From Gallionella sp. (GTDB lineage: Bacteria; Pseudomonadota; Gammaproteobacteria; Burkholderiales; Gallionellaceae), in contig JANLID010000050.1 in assembly GCA_024654105.1 (NCBI GenBank), forward strand, positions 1 through 11,706: a DNA stretch of 11,706 nucleotides, given 5' to 3'. Numbering within the stretch: position 1 is the stretch's first letter; each line of letters begins with the position of its first letter. The position numbers and the translations under genes were made by a program. The notes under the pieces are model-generated. The model saw nothing but the letters and a program-made list of their open reading frames with translations. It searched no databases and was not told the DNA's origin. Of this stretch, positions 8,221 through 11,706 are shown one piece after another.

Positions 8221-8360
8221 GGGCGGATGAGGCTGCAGGCCGTTATCCGCCGAATGAGAAATGCGCGAGGCATAATACATACGGCGGATAACGCTACGAT
8301 GTGTCAATTCCACATCCGGCTTGCCGGATAGTGGATTGCCTGACTTTGTTGCATCCGCCC
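8221..8360. repeat. Composite palindromic intergenic element (BIME/REP-like)
   Basis: Lies between the convergent 3' ends of hrpA and the helicase gene. The outer arms are GGGCGGATG (8221-8229) and CATCCGCCC (8352-8360), perfect over nine bases. Inside them are CGTTATCCGCCG (8241-8252) and CGGCGGATAACG (8282-8293), perfect over twelve bases with a 29-base loop. The core GGCGGAT thus occurs four times in alternating orientation. A further hairpin at 8306-8337 has the arms ATCCGGC / GCCGGAT around TT, extended outward by CCAC / GTGG with a one-base bulge. The first two cores also form an imperfect hairpin (8221-8252). No U-run follows any stem, so it is not a typical intrinsic terminator, though it may protect or end both converging transcripts. 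It encodes no protein. Confidence 0.7.
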
Positions 8361-8365
8361 TGCAA

Positions 8366-11300
8366 TCATTTTTTTCTATCCTCAATTTCTTTGCGTATAC
8401 GTTCGATCTCGCGTCGTTTGGCTTCCTTTGTGCCCCATTTTGGATTCTCGGACAGCTCGCGCTTTCTCTGTTCCTGCCAGCGTTTCATCGCCTCGCGCCT
8501 TTCAGTTTCTTGTCTGACGCGCTCAGCTTCGGCGGCCTCGCGCAGAGCCATCGTCCGTTCAACGGCAATCGGAACAGCCGGCTTCGGCATGTTCGCCATC
8601 GCGCAGTATTGTTCGATCCGATTCCAGCCCAAATAAGGTTCAAACGCATATTGACGGGCAAACTCGTTGATCAGCGGCAGGTTCAGCGCCGCAAAAATCG
8701 GTTGCCAGGTTTCTTCCTCACCCTGGCGGTGGCGCACCGATAGCTGCGGATTGAACTGGTACCAGCCCTGGGCGACACGCAGGAACAGGGCGCGGTTGTA
8801 GGCGTAGTCGCGCGCAACCTCATTGCGCGCCAGCACGCCCGAGAGATGCTGGCGTTTGTTGCGGTTCGAATAAACCACGTTGGCGGGCATGTGCTGCCAG
8901 GCTTCGAGTATCGCTTTGGTCTCGAAAGCAGCGTTAGGGCAGCGTATCGGATGGGTGAAGCGCGACTTGAACAGCACCCACATGGTCTGGAACAGGAAAT
9001 ATTCTGAAAGATGCCTATCAATTCGCACCAGCCGATCGCCGGTGTTGACGTCTATGCTGGGCGGCGCAAGCAGTTCGAACAGGGCGGCGAATTGCCCACG
9101 GGCGAACTTCGCGTCGCGGAAGGCCGCGCCCATCGCATAGTGCAACGCGTTGTAACCGTACTGGTCGGTGGTTTCGCGATCGGCGCCGCGCTCCAGCAGT
9201 GCTTCCACCAGAGGGATGTTCCCGGCTACCGCTGCCGCCATCAGCGGTGTCTGGTTCATCATCAAACGATGCTCGACGCCATGCTGATCGCATTGCTTCA
9301 AAATATCCTTGAAGTGGTGGGCAAAATAGGGAACAAAACTCTTGCGCCCGAGTGTCGGGCGCTGCTGCAAGAACGTTCGCGCCGCATCGAACTTGGCCTC
9401 TGTTATGAGCCATTCCGCCAGCATAATCTCGTCATGGCAGGTGGCATATTCGTAAAGCTGTTGCTTGTGCTTGCTGCCGGGCGCTTGTTCGCGGAACACT
9501 TTGACCAGCGTCTCGCGCAGTCTTGTTTCGTCAAACACCGGCCAGGGCGGCGGGGTCTGCTTGAGGATATTGCGGCGGATGGCTTCCGCCTGTTCCTGCT
9601 TGCCCTGGAGTTCGAGCTTGCGCGCCTCCTTCTGCCAGTCTTCCAGGCTGGATTGTTGCGCATTCACTTTGACTTGTCCGGCGACAGCTAAGTCGAGCAG
9701 GGAAAAAAGTGCATGCCCCGTGTCGGATTCGATGAGGTACAGATTGCTGATGGCCCGCGTCAGGGCGACGTAAAGCGCGTTGACAAAAAACTTGTAGACC
9801 TCCAGGGATTTGTCGCTTTTGTCCTTCGCGCGGCGGTAATCCAGCGTGTCGGCGGCGAGGCTGGCCTTGTCCACGCCTTCCACGATCTGGTTGAATTCGG
9901 CACGATGGTCGGACACGAAACGGTAGAGGACAATGTTTTCATATTCCAAGCCCTTGGCCTCGTGAATCGAGAATAACAGCGGCGTCGCAAAATGTTTGCG
10001 CGCTTCGGCCTTGTCCTCGTCGCGCATCACCAGCACGGCAAATTGGGTGGATAACCGGACTTTTTGATCCAGCTCGCGCAACGCTACGTCCTTGTCTGCC
10101 ATCAGCACCACCTGGCCCGGATCACCGCCCACTGCCTGCACCAGAAAATTGCTTTCCCGGTCGATGGAGCCGAAGCGTTGCTGCTTGATTTTGAGCAACT
10201 GATTGGCTGTGCGAGTGGCTTCCAAGCCGTTGCGGAAGTTCGCGCTGAGCACGCGCAACTCCTGCCGTTCGGCAAGTTTCGGGTCAAGCCAGAACAGGCT
10301 TTTTACCTGTCCCCAGGAAAAGAAGTTGGGATGGACAATCTGGTTGGAATCACCGCACAGCAGAAAATTACCCGGCTTCTTGAGTGTCTTGAGCACCAAT
10401 GCAAGCTGAACGGTAGTGAGGTCCTGCACCTCGTCGACCACCACAAAATCATAACGCGGCGCGGCGATGGATTGCCATTCCTGCGCGATGAGATTGAGGT
10501 CATAGAGCTTTGCTTCAGCAAGCCACGCACGGTATTTTTCAAACAAGTCATACAGCTTGTCGCGCTGGTCTTGTGCGAAGATTGATTGGCGCACACCGAG
10601 CGCCAGATAATCCTCGCGGCCCAGTATGCCGCCCGCGCCGGCGGTGATAACGCCGCGAATTTCCTCAAACGCCTGATGCCCGTCGATGTCCTTGAAAACC
10701 TGGCGCATGCGCGAGAACCAGCCGGAGAAATCGCGCCAGAGGGCTTCGCGCCCAAGCGGCACGCGCAGGGATTCGACGAATTCGCGGTAGGAGAGAAACC
10801 CCGCTTCCTGCCCCGCATGCTCGAAGCCATTGGCGTAATACAGACTGCGCGCATTCTGCGACAAATAGGCGGAATGGGTGACGTACAGCACTTCGCCCTC
10901 GGCGTGTTTGAGCTTCTCCAGCGTCAGCGCCGTTTTGCCGCTGCCGGCGCTGCCGACAACGATCAACGGGGGCGGCTGGCGATAGATGGCTTCCTGCGTA
11001 TCGTCGAAAGAGATGGGCTTGTCGAGCAAGTGGATGGCGGTATGTTCCGGGTGCAGGTAACGCATCGCCTGCGCTTCCTTGACGGACTCGGCGGCACAGA
11101 TGTCGGGAATTTTCGTCTCATCTATAGCCGCGCCGCGCAAGAACCGCGACTTGTCATAATCGTGGTTGGCGATCACCTCCAGCATCAGGGCGCACACTTC
11201 ATCGCCATGGCGCACCAGTGAGAACAACAGGCGGTCGGCATCATCGAGCTTCGCCCGGTAAAACTTGCCGTGGGTGAGGCTGGCAAGTTTCTTGACCTGC

Positions 11301-11398
11301 GCCGCACGGAAATCGTCGTGCGCGATGGCATCAACGATCTTACGGTAGCTGGCCTTGACGCGGGAGGTATCAAGACCAATGTATTCGAGAATTTTCAT
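8366..11398 (-). CDS. RelE-like/UvrD-type SF1 helicase/ankyrin fusion protein
   Basis: A 1010-residue multidomain protein. Residues 1-95 resemble the RelE/ParE toxin fold: two helices, then KFYRAKLDDADRLLF (45-59), DEVCALMLEVI (66-76) and NHDYDKSRF (78-86), like the YRlrvgdyRvly...vghRdevYr pattern. The helicase core is complete: conserved glutamine Q135, Walker A GSAGSGKT 149-156, motif Ia VTHSAYLSQNA 173-183, motif II VVDEVQDLT 320-328, motif III LCGDSNQI 347-354, motif IV SANFRN 385-390, motif V SIHEAKGLEYENIV 477-490 and motif VI YVALTRA 543-549. About two ankyrin repeats follow (NQTPLMAAAVAGNIPLVEAL from 715; GYNALHYA from 748). Residues 785-940 are unrecognised and 945-1010 are highly charged and helical. 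The ATG at 11398 is the only nearby start, since an in-frame TGA lies 30 bases upstream; the Shine-Dalgarno is poor. The helicase call is secure; the toxin-fold call is inference. No catalytic residue of the helicase is missing. Confidence 0.85.
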   Translation of the reverse strand: MKILEYIGLDTSRVKASYRKIVDAIAHDDFRAAQVKKLASLTHGKFYRAKLDDADRLLFSLVRHGDEVCALMLEVIANHDYDKSRFLRGAAIDETKIPDICAAESVKEAQAMRYLHPEHTAIHLLDKPISFDDTQEAIYRQPPPLIVVGSAGSGKTALTLEKLKHAEGEVLYVTHSAYLSQNARSLYYANGFEHAGQEAGFLSYREFVESLRVPLGREALWRDFSGWFSRMRQVFKDIDGHQAFEEIRGVITAGAGGILGREDYLALGVRQSIFAQDQRDKLYDLFEKYRAWLAEAKLYDLNLIAQEWQSIAAPRYDFVVVDEVQDLTTVQLALVLKTLKKPGNFLLCGDSNQIVHPNFFSWGQVKSLFWLDPKLAERQELRVLSANFRNGLEATRTANQLLKIKQQRFGSIDRESNFLVQAVGGDPGQVVLMADKDVALRELDQKVRLSTQFAVLVMRDEDKAEARKHFATPLLFSIHEAKGLEYENIVLYRFVSDHRAEFNQIVEGVDKASLAADTLDYRRAKDKSDKSLEVYKFFVNALYVALTRAISNLYLIESDTGHALFSLLDLAVAGQVKVNAQQSSLEDWQKEARKLELQGKQEQAEAIRRNILKQTPPPWPVFDETRLRETLVKVFREQAPGSKHKQQLYEYATCHDEIMLAEWLITEAKFDAARTFLQQRPTLGRKSFVPYFAHHFKDILKQCDQHGVEHRLMMNQTPLMAAAVAGNIPLVEALLERGADRETTDQYGYNALHYAMGAAFRDAKFARGQFAALFELLAPPSIDVNTGDRLVRIDRHLSEYFLFQTMWVLFKSRFTHPIRCPNAAFETKAILEAWQHMPANVVYSNRNKRQHLSGVLARNEVARDYAYNRALFLRVAQGWYQFNPQLSVRHRQGEEETWQPIFAALNLPLINEFARQYAFEPYLGWNRIEQYCAMANMPKPAVPIAVERTMALREAAEAERVRQETERREAMKRWQEQRKRELSENPKWGTKEAKRREIERIRKEIEDRKK

Positions 11399-11610
11399 GG
11401 GGAAACAATTGGAGGCGCGATGTTTTCAACAAAATAGATGGCAGAATTCTGTCTGCACGTCTTTTGGATATGCGCAACATTTCGTGTCATTTGACGGGCG
11501 CATTATGCGACATCCTGCAACTGCGCCGCAAACCTGTTCCGTTATGAATGAGCAGAAATCATGAAATCGTGGCCGATACGAATACTGCGGCGCAACGCTT
11601 ATCGACAAGC

Positions 11611-11630
11611 CTAGCAGCCTGTCGGACTTA
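11611..11630. repeat. Possible mobile-element end or dispersed repeat
   Basis: The stretch CTAGCAGCCTGTCGGACTTA resembles a sequence I remember as recurrent near insertion sequences in proteobacterial genomes (in the other orientation, AAGTCCGACAGGCTGCTAG). No transposase and no second inverted copy lie in the window, so this could be a relic or an unrelated match. Confidence 0.25.
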
Positions 11631-11656
11631 AAATTTCACCAACCACCCCAATAAAA

Positions 11657-11665
11657 TGCTATAAT
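11657..11665 (+). promoter_or_regulatory. Extended -10 promoter facing right
   Basis: TGCTATAAT is a perfect TGn extended -10 with consensus TATAAT (11660-11665). No good -35 lies 16-18 bases upstream, as is common for extended -10 promoters. It would transcribe rightward from about 11672, about 30 bases before the ATG at 11701, so it most likely drives the gene cut by the window edge. Confidence 0.6.
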
Positions 11666-11700
11666 TCGTCGCGTAATCATAAAGTTATCACACAAAACCC

Positions 11701-11706
11701 ATGAGC
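11701..11706 (+). CDS. Possible start of a gene cut by the right edge
   Basis: ATG AGC closes the window, about 36 bases after a very good extended -10 element. Only two codons (Met-Ser) are visible and no Shine-Dalgarno precedes them, so identity cannot be read from sequence. In related betaproteobacteria I recall erpA (an Fe-S insertion protein, often starting Met-Ser or Met-Asn) following anmK; that would fit only if hrpA and the fusion helicase were inserted between them. This is a guess. Confidence 0.3.

Larger units (their letters stand above)
11399..11700. other. Divergent intergenic region upstream of the fusion helicase gene
   Basis: About 300 bases without a convincing gene. On the minus strand, TTGCGG (11526-11531) and CATAAT (11502-11507), 18 bases apart, could be a promoter for the helicase gene, leaving a leader of roughly 100 bases. 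The perfect palindrome CAGAATTCTG (11442-11451) falls in that leader and might be an operator. On the plus strand a 17-codon frame at 11561-11614 has no Shine-Dalgarno and is not called. The right end holds a possible mobile-element end and an extended -10 promoter, listed separately. Confidence 0.5.

Noticed and set aside
9011..9691. 226-codon plus-strand frame inside the fusion helicase gene
   Set aside because: Antisense to a protein with clear domains; no motif of its own and no Shine-Dalgarno.
11561..11614. 17-codon plus-strand frame MKSWPIRILRR...
   Set aside because: Too short, no Shine-Dalgarno, and upstream of the promoter at 11657; no family resemblance.
1..11706. CRISPR array, tRNA or rRNA gene, complete insertion sequence
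   Set aside because: No regularly spaced direct repeats, no cloverleaf-type sequence with CCA-end context, no rRNA-like conserved stretch and no transposase reading frame were seen on either strand.

Overview
The window looks like chromosomal DNA from a betaproteobacterium, probably of the Nitrosomonadales/Gallionellaceae type. This rests on moderately high GC, divergent tyrS and M23-peptidase genes with anmK directly behind the peptidase, rpsU next to tyrS, and GC-rich palindromic repeats between genes. The lineage is inferred from gene order and protein resemblance remembered from that group; no database search was possible.

Left part (1-1762): two housekeeping genes on the minus strand, rpsU (ribosomal protein S21) and tyrS (tyrosyl-tRNA synthetase), separated by about 320 bases that hold the rpsU promoter and no convincing gene. 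A 206-base divergent region (1763-1968) contains a good promoter and a strong Shine-Dalgarno for the plus-strand genes.

Middle part (1969-8194): a compact plus-strand cluster of an M23 murein endopeptidase (membrane/periplasm), anmK (anhydro-MurNAc kinase, cytoplasmic recycling of murein fragments) and hrpA (large DEAH-box RNA helicase). The first two form a logical pair of peptidoglycan cleavage and salvage. hrpA follows after 18 bases, with a small GC-rich repeat at the junction, and has no murein connection. Start-codon strength falls along the cluster: ATG with a strong SD, then GTG, then TTG.

Right part (8195-11706): a roughly 140-base composite palindromic element (nested GGCGGAT / ATCCGCC inverted repeats) separates hrpA from a convergent 1010-residue minus-strand gene. 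That gene is the unusual item. Its protein has a RelE/ParE-like N-terminal domain, a complete UvrD-type superfamily 1 helicase core, about two ankyrin repeats and a highly charged C-terminal tail. No antitoxin-like partner gene lies beside it. Behind its start is a 300-base region with a repeat that may be the end of a mobile element, an extended -10 promoter on the plus strand and an ATG at the right edge that probably opens the next gene.

The best candidate for something little described is this toxin-fold/helicase/ankyrin fusion, flanked by repeats, next to an RNA helicase gene.
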